In this document: piece after piece, positions 9,120-16,943 of the stretch | Numbering within the stretch: position 1 is the stretch's first letter | Layout of the letters: every line of letters starts with the position of its first letter | Assembly: GCF_003176895.1 (NCBI RefSeq) | Contig: NZ_QGTD01000008.1 | Coordinates: forward strand, 62,001-126,000 | Reading direction: 5' to 3' | From: Gracilibacillus dipsosauri | GTDB taxonomy: Bacteria; Bacillota; Bacilli; Bacillales; Amphibacillaceae | DNA: 64,000 nucleotides | Notes under the pieces: model-generated | Database searches by the model: none | What the model was told of the DNA's origin: nothing | What the model saw: the letters and a program-made list of their open reading frames with translations, nothing else | Translations under genes and position numbers: made by a program

Positions 9120-10322
9120 ATGAGAAAAAAAGAACAGCTTGCCATTTATGGAGGGAAGCCAGTAAGAGACGCTTATTTACCCTACGGGAGTCAATGGATC
9201 GAAGACGAAGATATTCAGGCAGTTAGTAATGTTTTAAGAAGTGATTATTTGACAACAGGCCCTATTATTCAGGCTTTTGAGGAAAGCGTAGCGGATTATG
9301 TTGGAGCAAAATATGCTGTTGCCTTCTCAAGCGGTACAGCAGCATTGCATGCGGCTTGCTATGCAGCAAATATCGACGAGGGGGATGAAGTGATCACAAC
9401 CCCTATGACTTTTGCTGCCACTTCGAATGCAATATTATATTTGGATGGTAAACCAGTGTTTGCTGATATTGATCCTCTCACCTATACTATTTCTCCAGAA
9501 AGAATAGAACCCCTCATTACGGGAAAAACGAAAGCGATTATCACCGTGGATTATACCGGTCAGCCTGCAAATTATGATCAAATTCAACAGCTAGCCAAAA
9601 AACACAAGCTGTTGGTTATAGATGACGCCGCTCATGCATTAGGTGCGACATACAAAGGAAAACGAATAGGGTCCATCGCTGATATGACAATGTTTAGCTT
9701 TCATCCGGTAAAACATATTACAACCGGTGAGGGGGGAATGATTACTACAAATCAAAAGTCCTTATATGATAAATTAAAAAGCTTTCGCACACATGGGATT
9801 ACAAGAGATCCAAACAGATGGTTGTATCATGATCATCCATGGTATTACGAGATGCAAGATCTTGGCTTTAATTATCGAATGACCGACTTTCAAGCAGCAT
9901 TAGGGCTAAGTCAGCTTAAGAAATCGGACAAATTTCTTCGTACGAGAAGAACATATGCGAAACAATATACGGAACAGTTCAAAGATTTAAATGCTATTAT
10001 TACACCGTTTCAACACGAAGATGGTCATTCTAGCTGGCATTTATATATGATTCGCTTAAAGTCAAACAAAATAAAAGCTGATCGCTTACTATTTTTCCAA
10101 GCATTACAGAAAGAAAACATTGGGGTGAATGTTCATTATATTCCAGTATATTGGCATCCCTATTATCAGCAATTGGGATATAAGAAAGGAATATGTCCAG
10201 TTGCAGAAAATCTATATGAAGAAATCATTACTCTTCCTCTATATCCGAAAATGTCAGAACAGGATATTCAAGATGTCATAGCTGCTGTGAAAAAGGTTCA
10301 TGCCTATTTTTCTACTGATTGA
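9120..10322 (+). CDS. pseC: UDP-4-amino-4,6-dideoxy-sugar transaminase, PseC-like (DegT/DnrJ/EryC1 family)
   Basis: PLP aminotransferase that adds the 4-amino group to the PseB product. The 400-aa protein shows SGTAALHAACYAA (phosphate binding), VDYTGQPAN, DDAAHALGATYKGK (Asp pairing with pyridine N) and SFHPVKHITTGEGGM, which carries the Schiff-base lysine. The family spans PseC and SpsC. The presence of PseB, PseH, PseG and PseI in the same operon favours PseC. GGAAGGAAG precedes the ATG. Confidence 0.83.
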   Translation: MRKKEQLAIYGGKPVRDAYLPYGSQWIEDEDIQAVSNVLRSDYLTTGPIIQAFEESVADYVGAKYAVAFSSGTAALHAACYAANIDEGDEVITTPMTFAATSNAILYLDGKPVFADIDPLTYTISPERIEPLITGKTKAIITVDYTGQPANYDQIQQLAKKHKLLVIDDAAHALGATYKGKRIGSIADMTMFSFHPVKHITTGEGGMITTNQKSLYDKLKSFRTHGITRDPNRWLYHDHPWYYEMQDLGFNYRMTDFQAALGLSQLKKSDKFLRTRRTYAKQYTEQFKDLNAIITPFQHEDGHSSWHLYMIRLKSNKIKADRLLFFQALQKENIGVNVHYIPVYWHPYYQQLGYKKGICPVAENLYEEIITLPLYPKMSEQDIQDVIAAVKKVHAYFSTD

Positions 10323-10331
10323 GGTGAGGAC

Positions 10332-11063
10332 ATGAAGGTAGTGGCAATCATACAAGCTCGCATGGGATCTACTAGACTACCAGGAAAAGTATTAAAAAAA
10401 GTTCTTGGTAAGCCATTGTTAGCATATCAATTAGAACGGGTAGGTAGGTCAACAAAAATTGATGAAATCGTGGTGGCTACAACTTGTCATTCAGGCGATA
10501 ATCCAATTATATCATTATGTCAAGAATTAGATATTGCATGGTATCGCGGATCTGAAGAGGATGTGCTTGATCGTTATTTTCGCACTGCTATGATTGCAAG
10601 AGCGGACATCGTTGTACGATTGACAGCGGATTGTCCTTTAATCGATCCTTTTCAAATAGATAAGGTAATTGAAACCTATCTTCAGCATGATCATCCTTAT
10701 CGATTTGTGTCCAACACACTGAAAAGAACCTTTCCGAGGGGATTAGATACAGAAGTTTTTAGTTTTGGAGCCTTAAAAAAGACACATCAAGAAGCAATAA
10801 ATCCAATAGACCGTGAACATGTTACCAGATACATGCTTCACCATCCAGACTTATTTCCATTTGTTAATGTCTCATCCTCTACTAATTATAGTCACCATCG
10901 CTGGACGGTGGATACGATAGAGGATTATCGATTAATCAAAAGAATCTTAGAGGAAATATATCCAAGAAACCCGAAATTCACCTTTTCAGATACGTTAAAG
11001 GTTTTAGAAGAAAACCCAGAATGGCAATTAATCAACACAAGTATACAACAGAAAGAAGATTAG
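10332..11063 (+). CDS. SpsF-like cytidylyltransferase domain protein
   Basis: A 243-aa protein starting with AIIQARMGSTRLPGKVL, the signature of the SpsF/cytidylyltransferase family used in spore-coat polysaccharide and nonulosonate loci. DIVVRLTADCPLIDP is the central metal/nucleotide region. GAGGTGAGG precedes the ATG. The operon also has a PseF-type enzyme at 7439, so there are two candidate CMP-transferases. In the sps-like order C-F-G, this one sits exactly between the PseC- and PseG-like genes, as in Bacillus spsC-spsF-spsG. Confidence 0.75.
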   Translation: MKVVAIIQARMGSTRLPGKVLKKVLGKPLLAYQLERVGRSTKIDEIVVATTCHSGDNPIISLCQELDIAWYRGSEEDVLDRYFRTAMIARADIVVRLTADCPLIDPFQIDKVIETYLQHDHPYRFVSNTLKRTFPRGLDTEVFSFGALKKTHQEAINPIDREHVTRYMLHHPDLFPFVNVSSSTNYSHHRWTVDTIEDYRLIKRILEEIYPRNPKFTFSDTLKVLEENPEWQLINTSIQQKED

Positions 11064-11075
11064 TAGGTGGATGCT

Positions 11076-12137
11076 TTGAATATTTTTATTAGAACAGATG
11101 CCTCAAGAGAAATTGGAACTGGCCATGTCATGAGATGTCTTGTCTTAGCGGATATGTTGCAAGAAAACCAAGCAAATGTTATTTTTATTTGTCATGATTT
11201 TCCTGGTCATCTGATAAAGGAAATTAAAAGACACGGTTTCGAGGTGATGGTATTATCAGGATCTGTCGATAACAACCACTTTGAATGGATGCTTTCCGAA
11301 TGGAAGAAGGATGTAAAGAAAACGAAGGAGATTCTATCAGTCTATCCCTCCGTCGATTGGTTAATTATCGACCATTATGCTATCGATCAGAAGTGGGAAA
11401 AAGCGATAAGACCTAAAGTAAAAAAGATAATGGTAATAGATGATTTAGCCGATAGAAAACATGATTGCGATCTTTTATTAGATCAAAATGAATTGCCAAA
11501 TAAAGAATCTCGATATGATCGGTTAATACCAGAGAATGCGACCACTCTACTTGGAATTAATTTTGTATTACTGAGAAAAGAATTTCAACAGATTCATCGT
11601 AGGCGAGTGAAAAGCTCAAATTTAAAGAGAATTCTCGTCTCATTTGGTGGAAGTGATCCTACTAATGAAACGATGAAGGTGCTAAAGGCAATTGATCAAC
11701 TACCGAAGACCAAATTATTTGTAGATGTGGTAATCGGTAGTTCTAATCCATTTCAACAACAGTTAAGAGACTACTGTGTTGCTCGTTCCGATCGTGAGCT
11801 TCATATTCAAATAGATTATCTAGTAGATTTAATGGTTAAAGCAGATTTAGCGATTGGAGCAGGTGGAACAACGACATGGGAGAGATGCTATCTCCATCTT
11901 CCAACTATTACAATTGAGACGGCCACCAATCAAACCGAAATTCTCGAGCATGTAGCAAATTTAGGAGCAATTTATCACTTAGGGAAAAGTGAAGAGGTGA
12001 CAGAAGAAATGATTGGATCAACCTTGGAGCAAATAATGTACCACCCCATTCTATTAAAAAGGATGTCAGACGCCTGTCAGAAATTAATCAAGGATTATGA
12101 TCAAGAATCTCTAATTAAGCATATCATGGAGGTTTAG
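11076..12137 (+). CDS. pseG: UDP-2,4-diacetamido-2,4,6-trideoxy-beta-L-altropyranose hydrolase (PseG-like)
   Basis: Removes UDP from the diacetamido sugar before PEP condensation. The protein (about 353 aa) is GT-B-like: it opens with IFIRTDASREIGTGHVMRCL, the PseG/SpsG signature with its catalytic histidine, and has LVSFGGSDPTNET and the IGAGGTTTWERCYLHLPTI nucleotide-binding segment in the C-domain. The TTG at 11076 is preferred over the GTG at 11067 because TAGGTGG is correctly spaced from it and the product then aligns with the family start. Confidence 0.85.
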   Translation: MNIFIRTDASREIGTGHVMRCLVLADMLQENQANVIFICHDFPGHLIKEIKRHGFEVMVLSGSVDNNHFEWMLSEWKKDVKKTKEILSVYPSVDWLIIDHYAIDQKWEKAIRPKVKKIMVIDDLADRKHDCDLLLDQNELPNKESRYDRLIPENATTLLGINFVLLRKEFQQIHRRRVKSSNLKRILVSFGGSDPTNETMKVLKAIDQLPKTKLFVDVVIGSSNPFQQQLRDYCVARSDRELHIQIDYLVDLMVKADLAIGAGGTTTWERCYLHLPTITIETATNQTEILEHVANLGAIYHLGKSEEVTEEMIGSTLEQIMYHPILLKRMSDACQKLIKDYDQESLIKHIMEV

Positions 12138-12141
12138 ATAT

Positions 12142-12687
12142 ATGGATGAATTCACATTAAAAGCTTTATCAGAGAAAGAACTAAGCCTTATTTTGCAATG
12201 GCGTAACTCAAAAAGGGTTCGAGCATTTATGTATGATGATCATCTTATCACATGGAAGGAGCACCTTGAGTGGTTTCAGCATCTAATGAATAATCCTCAA
12301 AAAAAGGTAATGATCTTTTATCATGGCAATCAGCCACTTGGACTTGTTCAGTTTTTTGACATGGATCAGACCCATGCGAGATGTTATTGGGGTTTTTATA
12401 TTGGAGAAGAAGCAGCACCAAAAGGCACAGGTACCATGATGGGCATTTTGGCATTAGATAAAATGTTTCAGGAAGAAGGAATGCATAAAATTTGTGCAGA
12501 AGTGATTCAGACAAATGAGGTAAGCTTGCACTTTCACAAGAAGCTAGGATTTGAAGCAGAAGGTAAATTTGTGGAGCATGTTCGAAAGGAAGGTTTGTTT
12601 ATAGATGTTATCCCGATGGCTTTACTACACGAACAATGGAAGATAGTCCGTGAAGGTCTCCTAGAAAATAAAGGAGGGAAAAGATGA
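12142..12687 (+). CDS. pseH: UDP-4-amino-sugar N-acetyltransferase, PseH-like (GNAT)
   Basis: Acetyl-CoA-dependent N4-acetylation of the PseC product. A 181-aa GNAT protein with the PseH-type opening LILQWRNSKRVRAFMYDD...ITWKEHLEWF. The acetyl-CoA motif region is GTGTMMGILALDKMF, and the late strand-helix is SLHFHKKLGFEAEGKF. GGAGG sits ten bases before the ATG. It overlaps the PseI start by four bases (ATGA), so the two are translationally coupled. Confidence 0.83.
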   Translation: MDEFTLKALSEKELSLILQWRNSKRVRAFMYDDHLITWKEHLEWFQHLMNNPQKKVMIFYHGNQPLGLVQFFDMDQTHARCYWGFYIGEEAAPKGTGTMMGILALDKMFQEEGMHKICAEVIQTNEVSLHFHKKLGFEAEGKFVEHVRKEGLFIDVIPMALLHEQWKIVREGLLENKGGKR

Positions 12688-13736
12688 GAGACATCGTTAT
12701 AGGAGAACGTTTTATTGGCAAGAATCATTCGCCCTTTATCATTGCAGAAATGTCAGGAAATCATAATCAGTCATTAGAACGGGCTTTGCAAATAGTCGAA
12801 GCAGCAGCAGCAGCTGGGGTTGATGCTTTAAAGATTCAGACATATACAGCAGACACCATGACTTTGAATGAAACAAAAATGGACGATTTTGTCATTCGTG
12901 ATCAAGAGAGCTTATGGAAGAATAAGTCCTTATATCAATTGTATCAAGAAGCCTATACACCATGGGAATGGCATGAAGCTATATTTGATAAATGTAGAGA
13001 ACTGGGTATTATTGGATTCAGTTCACCGTTTGATGAAACAGCGGTCGATTTTTTAGAAAGTTTACAAGTTCCTATGTATAAAATCGCATCGTTTGAGTGT
13101 ACCGATTTACCTTTAATTAAAAAAGTTGCCCAGACTAAAAAACCTATGATTATTTCAACAGGTATGTGTAGTGCTGCCGAGATTGAGGAGACAGTAAAAA
13201 CAGCAAGAGAGGCTGGCTGCACTGAAATGGTATTACTCAAGTGTACGAGTACATACCCTGCAACACCAGAAAATAGTAATGTACGAACGATCCCTCATAT
13301 GGAGGATTTGTTTCAGTGTCAAATTGGCCTTTCAGATCATACGCTAGGTTCGGGAGTAGCATTAGCAAGTATTGCATTAGGGGCAACAGTCATTGAAAAA
13401 CACCTAACCTTATCCAGAGCAGAAGGTGGCGTGGACTCCCAGTTTTCCTTAGAGCCTGACGAATGGAAGGTCCTTGTAGCGGAAGCCAAACGAGCATGGC
13501 AGGGATTAGGCCACATACATTATGGAACAACTAAAGCAGAAACCCCATCCAAAAAATATCGACGATCCTTATATATTGTAGATAATATGAAGAAGGGTGA
13601 AAAAATTACAAAAGAGAATATGCGAGTTATCCGACCTGGATATGGCTTACCACCAAAATATTATGACATTTTATTAGGCAAAACGGTTAAGAAGAATATT
13701 CCAAAGGGTACTCCAGTTGATTGGGATTTAATTTAA
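12684..13736 (+). CDS. pseI: Pseudaminic acid synthase (PseI, NeuB family)
   Basis: Condenses the 6-deoxy-diacetamido hexose with PEP to give the nine-carbon nonulosonic acid. The 350-aa protein has the NeuB TIM barrel (FIIAEMSGNHNQ, ALKIQTYTADTMT, YKIASFECTDLPLI, STGM, GLSDHTLG, EKHLTLSR) followed by a C-terminal SAF/antifreeze-like domain from about residue 290. The SGNHN form of the N-terminal motif and the TYTADTMT stretch are characteristic of PseI and not of sialic-acid NeuB. It is the last gene of the operon; a hairpin terminator follows at 13760. Confidence 0.88.
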   Translation: MRDIVIGERFIGKNHSPFIIAEMSGNHNQSLERALQIVEAAAAAGVDALKIQTYTADTMTLNETKMDDFVIRDQESLWKNKSLYQLYQEAYTPWEWHEAIFDKCRELGIIGFSSPFDETAVDFLESLQVPMYKIASFECTDLPLIKKVAQTKKPMIISTGMCSAAEIEETVKTAREAGCTEMVLLKCTSTYPATPENSNVRTIPHMEDLFQCQIGLSDHTLGSGVALASIALGATVIEKHLTLSRAEGGVDSQFSLEPDEWKVLVAEAKRAWQGLGHIHYGTTKAETPSKKYRRSLYIVDNMKKGEKITKENMRVIRPGYGLPPKYYDILLGKTVKKNIPKGTPVDWDLI

Positions 13737-13759
13737 AGGAACGTGTCTCACTGTTGTAT

Positions 13760-13797
13760 AATCGAGTTCACTTAAAAATATAGTGAATTCGATTTTT
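13760..13797 (+). terminator. Rho-independent terminator of the surface-sugar operon
   Basis: Thirteen-base stem AATCGAGTTCACT / AGTGAATTCGATT with one G-T wobble and a nine-base loop, followed by TTTTTATTAT. It lies 24 bases after the PseI stop. Confidence 0.85.
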
Positions 13798-13902
13798 ATT
13801 ATCCTCATTCTCGTTATTAGAAAAAAATGTTAATATAGATTTAAGCATTATAGAAATTATAACAATATTTTTTTATTTAACGAGTAAGAGGAGGGGGATA
13901 TT

Positions 13903-14460
13903 TTGAAATTTATCCTTATATTTGGACCTCAGGCAGTGGGGAAAATGACTGTTGGTAAAGAACTATCGAATTTAACAGGCTTAAAATTATTTCACAACCA
14001 TATGACCATAGAGTTACTTCATCCATTTTTTGACTTCACTTCAGAGATGTTTCATTTGTCCTCTCACTTTCGCGAGAAAATTTTCCAATCATTTGTGCAA
14101 ACAGATCAGCTTGGGATGATTTTCACTTATGTATGGGCATTTAACCTAGAACAAGATTGGAAAGAGGTGGAACGTTTTTGTCATATATTCCGTTCGAACG
14201 GAGCAGAAGTTTACTTTGTAGAATTAGAAGCAAATATAGATACGAGATTAGAGCGAAATCGAACACCTAACCGATTGGAGGAAAAACCTTCCAAACGAAA
14301 TATTAATAGATCTGAACAAGAGCTAAAAAATTCGATTGAGAAATATCGTCTGAATTCTACTAATGGTGAAATAGAAGAAGAGTATTATATTAGGATCAAT
14401 AATACATTTCTTAGCCCAAAACAAGTTGCACAAAAAATAATAACAGCATTCCAATTATAA
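13903..14460 (+). CDS. P-loop kinase-like ATPase (shikimate kinase/AAA fold)
   Basis: A 185-aa protein with a P-loop at its N-terminus (FGPQAVGKMTVG, residues 7-18), a kinase-like FHNHMTIEL segment and an ELEANIDTRLERNRTPNRL stretch near 108-126 resembling the LID/arginine region of small nucleotide-kinase folds. It probably phosphorylates a small molecule; no substrate can be assigned. TTG start with a strong AGGAGGGGG site upstream. A GNAT gene follows after 13 bases, so they form a pair. Confidence 0.6.
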   Translation: MKFILIFGPQAVGKMTVGKELSNLTGLKLFHNHMTIELLHPFFDFTSEMFHLSSHFREKIFQSFVQTDQLGMIFTYVWAFNLEQDWKEVERFCHIFRSNGAEVYFVELEANIDTRLERNRTPNRLEEKPSKRNINRSEQELKNSIEKYRLNSTNGEIEEEYYIRINNTFLSPKQVAQKIITAFQL

Positions 14461-14473
14461 AGGAGAGAAAGTC

Positions 14474-15010
14474 ATGTTCACTTATTACATAAATCAAAAT
14501 ATCTCATTGAAATTCCCAGAACTAAAGGATGCAGATCGAATTTTTCAGTTAACAGATCGATCTCGAGAGTATTTACGTGAATGGCTTCCATGGGTTGACT
14601 TTACCAAAACGGTTGAAAATTCGAGAAAGTTTATACAAATAAGTCGGCAAGATTACATAGATCAGAAAAGTATGGTCACCTTTATTGTATGGAAAGGAAA
14701 AGTGGTCGGAGTCGCAGGATTTAACCAAATTGATTGGTCAAATAAGAGTGTACAAATTGGCTATTGGCTGGATAAAAATTATGAAGGAAAAGGAATAATG
14801 ACTAAATCAGTGGAAGCACTGACTGATTATGCATTTAATCAACTATCCATTAACCGTGTGGAAATAAAGGCAGCAGTAAATAATAAGAAAAGTCGGGCAA
14901 TCCCTGAAAGGCTTGGATTTGTAAAAGAAGGCATTATGCAACAAGCTGAATGGATAAATGATCGCTTCGAAGATATTGTCGTATATGGCAAAATAGCAGG
15001 ATTAGCATAA
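14474..15010 (+). CDS. GNAT family N-acetyltransferase (RimJ/RimL type)
   Basis: A 178-aa acetyltransferase related to RimL/YdaF. The opening SLKFPELKDADRIFQLTDRSREYLREWLPWVD is typical of ribosomal-protein serine acetyltransferase-like proteins. IGYWLDKNYEGKGIMTKSVEALTDYAF is the acetyl-CoA pocket, and NRVEIKAAVNNKKSRAIPERLGFVKEG is the late strand-helix. AAGGAGAG precedes the ATG. The acceptor is unknown. Confidence 0.8.
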   Translation: MFTYYINQNISLKFPELKDADRIFQLTDRSREYLREWLPWVDFTKTVENSRKFIQISRQDYIDQKSMVTFIVWKGKVVGVAGFNQIDWSNKSVQIGYWLDKNYEGKGIMTKSVEALTDYAFNQLSINRVEIKAAVNNKKSRAIPERLGFVKEGIMQQAEWINDRFEDIVVYGKIAGLA

Positions 15011-15095
15011 GAAAAAAGAGTAAAACATGTATTCTAAATTTGAGGAAAAACTAACAGAATAAGAAAAATCTGATGAAAATAAGGGGTAGGTCTCT

Positions 15096-15422
15096 ATGGC
15101 TTCAAGAATTATTGGCACTATAGCAGGATTATCTAGTTTATTACTTTGGTTTTCTTTTCATTTTATGAATCCGTATAATGATCTAATAGGTATTGAACCT
15201 TTTTTTAGAACGACTTTATTGCTTGCCCTTCCGGCTTGTCTTGCTATCTATGCAGCATGGAGACGTAAAAAGGTTCCTATGCTTATCGCATTTATATGGT
15301 CCTTTCCATTAAGTCTATATACTGGACTAACTCAAAGTATGTATTCTTTCTTTGGCATAACCTGCCTATTCTACTTGACCAGTTATTTTCTAATGCTGTT
15401 AAGTGAGAGAACGAATAAATAA
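15096..15422 (+). CDS. Small multispanning membrane protein
   Basis: A 108-aa hydrophobic protein with about three or four predicted membrane segments (residues about 6-24, 40-56, 62-76, 82-100) and a short charged tail. GGGGTAGG precedes the ATG. No family recognised; the function is unknown. The lipoprotein gene downstream may be cotranscribed. Confidence 0.55.
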   Translation: MASRIIGTIAGLSSLLLWFSFHFMNPYNDLIGIEPFFRTTLLLALPACLAIYAAWRRKKVPMLIAFIWSFPLSLYTGLTQSMYSFFGITCLFYLTSYFLMLLSERTNK

Positions 15423-15470
15423 TCACAGATGGATAGGGGTGCTCTTGTAAAGCAGTTGGAGGTACGAAAT

Positions 15471-16073
15471 ATGAAATTTGTTTTGAAGCTTTTATGGTTT
15501 ATGAGTACGTTATGTATGGTGATTAGTTGTAGTACTGAAGAAACTCATAAAGAAAAAGAAGAAAATGTTATTGTCCAAGCAAATTTAACTGCAAAAGAGA
15601 ATGGAATTCTTACTACGACTACAGATCAATTTTTAATTACTGACTTTAATTTAATAGGGGAGGATAACAAAGTATCCATAAGGTTCGAAAAATATAAATC
15701 TGGTAAGTTGATAAAAAAATGGGATTCGATTTCAACAGAAAAAATTGGTGATGGAACTATAGTCCTTACGTTTTCAACAAATAGTGAGGATGGTAATCAA
15801 CTTGAGATTAGATCTGGGATTATAAGTAAAGGTAGTACTAGTTCTAATATCATGTATGATCACCTTAAATATAGTGAATCAGAGTATTTGCTTGGTTTAT
15901 CAGATTCTCCCTTATTGATGGAACAAAAAGTAAAGGAAGAAATGCTAATTGGAAGTTTTTTATTTCAGATCGAAGGAGATAGTATCGAATCCCCGCGTCC
16001 TGAGTTCTATCAAAGCTTAAAAGAGAATTTGGATGAATATGATGTCGTTTACTTAATTTGGGCTGAATTTTAA
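15471..16073 (+). CDS. Putative lipoprotein
   Basis: A 200-aa secreted lipoprotein candidate. From the ATG at 15471 the protein starts MKFVLKLLWFMSTLCMVISC, a signal peptide with a lipobox ending at Cys20. GGAGG lies nine bases upstream. The frame stays open back to 15429, but that form would bury the signal peptide, so it is rejected. The mature part is charged and not recognised. Confidence 0.6.
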   Translation: MKFVLKLLWFMSTLCMVISCSTEETHKEKEENVIVQANLTAKENGILTTTTDQFLITDFNLIGEDNKVSIRFEKYKSGKLIKKWDSISTEKIGDGTIVLTFSTNSEDGNQLEIRSGIISKGSTSSNIMYDHLKYSESEYLLGLSDSPLLMEQKVKEEMLIGSFLFQIEGDSIESPRPEFYQSLKENLDEYDVVYLIWAEF

Positions 16074-16104
16074 AAAAAAAAGCGAATGGAGGTGACTCTA
16101 AACA

Positions 16105-16452
16105 ATGAATAGAGCATATTTGCATTTAGAAGGACTGGCGGTATTGATTTTGTGTCTTTATTTTTATTATATCAATGAATTTAGCTGGTTGCTATTCTTT
16201 GTTCTTCTATTGGTGCCAGATATATCAATGCTTGGTTATGCTATTAATCAAAGCATCGGTGCTAAGTTGTACAACATATTTCATACTTATATTTTTCCAA
16301 TAATTTTATTAATTTCAGGCGTGATATTCCATTGGTCAATCATTATCCCTATCGCAATTATTTGGACCATCCACATTGCGATCGATCGACTTTGTGGATT
16401 TGGCTTGAAATATACGACAAATTTTAAGGATACTCATTTACAAAAGGTTTAA
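16105..16452 (+). CDS. DUF4260-like membrane protein
   Basis: A 115-aa membrane protein with about four hydrophobic segments. The pattern LLVPDISMLGYAINQSIGAKLYNIFHTY followed by IHIAIDRLCGFGLKY is characteristic of the DUF4260 family. The family has no known function. GGAGGTGA precedes the ATG. Confidence 0.75.
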   Translation: MNRAYLHLEGLAVLILCLYFYYINEFSWLLFFVLLLVPDISMLGYAINQSIGAKLYNIFHTYIFPIILLISGVIFHWSIIIPIAIIWTIHIAIDRLCGFGLKYTTNFKDTHLQKV

Positions 16453-16479
16453 CAAAGATAAAAAATTACATTTTAATTG

Positions 16480-16508
16480 TTTAACATTTTAAGAATTTCG
16501 GGTATAAT
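16480..16508 (+). promoter_or_regulatory. Candidate promoter of the antitoxin RNA
   Basis: A consensus TATAAT at 16503-16508 has TTTAAC 17 bases upstream (16480-16485), a weak -35. Transcription would start near 16515 and run antisense to the 3' part of the toxin mRNA. Confidence 0.6.
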
Positions 16509-16529
16509 GTAATTAGAAAATCATAACAT

Positions 16530-16562
16530 ATAAAAACCGTAAGCGGTGCAACGCTTACGGTT
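16530..16562 (-). terminator. Terminator of the toxin mRNA
   Basis: Perfect 11-bp stem AACCGTAAGCG / CGCTTACGGTT with a six-base loop. On the minus strand it is followed by TTTTTATATG. On the plus strand it lacks a T tract and becomes the 5' hairpin of the antitoxin RNA. Confidence 0.8.
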
Positions 16563-16605
16563 ACAATAGACCGAACCCCGTTAAGAGGGGCGGCACTTCA
16601 GGAGA

Positions 16606-16655
16606 TAATCCCTCAGAGCCTACGCAAAAGCATATGAGGGGTTATTTTTTATTTT
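16606..16655 (+). terminator. Terminator of the antitoxin RNA
   Basis: Stem TAATCCCTCA / TGAGGGGTTA (one wobble) with a 19-base loop and a TTTTTTATTTTT tail. It overlaps the end of the toxin reading frame. Confidence 0.75.
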
Positions 16656-16792
16656 TATCGGACATGATAAACGCAACTAACATCCCAAAAGAGATCATTA
16701 GTGTTAATACGTTTTCGATATCCATAAGCATCACCTCCCTTCTATTGGACAAATCCAAAGAAGGTACAACAAGGTGTGCCACCCCTCATATG
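16631..16792. repeat. Perfect 12-bp inverted repeat enclosing the toxin gene
   Basis: CATATGAGGGGT at 16631-16642 and ACCCCTCATATG at 16781-16792. In the toxin mRNA the two arms sit in the leader and directly after the stop codon, so they can pair over a long range and bury the message ends. Confidence 0.8.
16642..16725 (-). CDS. Type I toxin-antitoxin system toxin, holin-like (TxpA/BsrG type)
   Basis: A 27-codon reading frame on the minus strand, too short for usual gene calls. The peptide starts MDIENVLTLMISFGML, continues VAFIMSDKNKK, and has one hydrophobic membrane segment and a lysine-rich tail. This is the pattern of the small holin-like toxins of Bacillus type I systems. GGGAGGTGA lies seven bases before the ATG. 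A minus-strand TATAAT-like box lies at about 16815-16820, giving a long leader. The leader segment at 16781-16792 is perfectly complementary to 16631-16642 just past the stop, as in type I toxin mRNAs that fold end to end. A convergent antisense RNA overlaps the 3' end. Confidence 0.8.
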   Translation of the reverse strand: MDIENVLTLMISFGMLVAFIMSDKNKK

Positions 16793-16943
16793 AAGCCGAT
16801 CTATTGATGAATCTATTATAACATTTATCGAATACTAGTAGAGCTTTTCGACATGATTTTTCAAAATTATAAATATATATTGATTTCAGCGAATATATGT
16901 TCTGCTATAAGTGATAAATTGAAAAAGATGGGTGATCGATCGT

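Larger units (their letters stand above)
16515..16655 (+). ncRNA. Candidate antisense RNA antitoxin of a type I toxin-antitoxin pair (RatA-like)
   Basis: A plus-strand transcription unit of about 140 nt starts after the promoter at 16503-16508. It contains an 11-bp hairpin (16535-16562), a CCCC/GGGG hairpin at 16576-16590, and ends in a terminator (16606-16655). The whole unit is complementary to the 3' half of the convergent toxin message, including the toxin stop codon region. That is the TxpA/RatA and BsrG/SR4 arrangement. No conserved open frame is seen in it. Confidence 0.7.
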
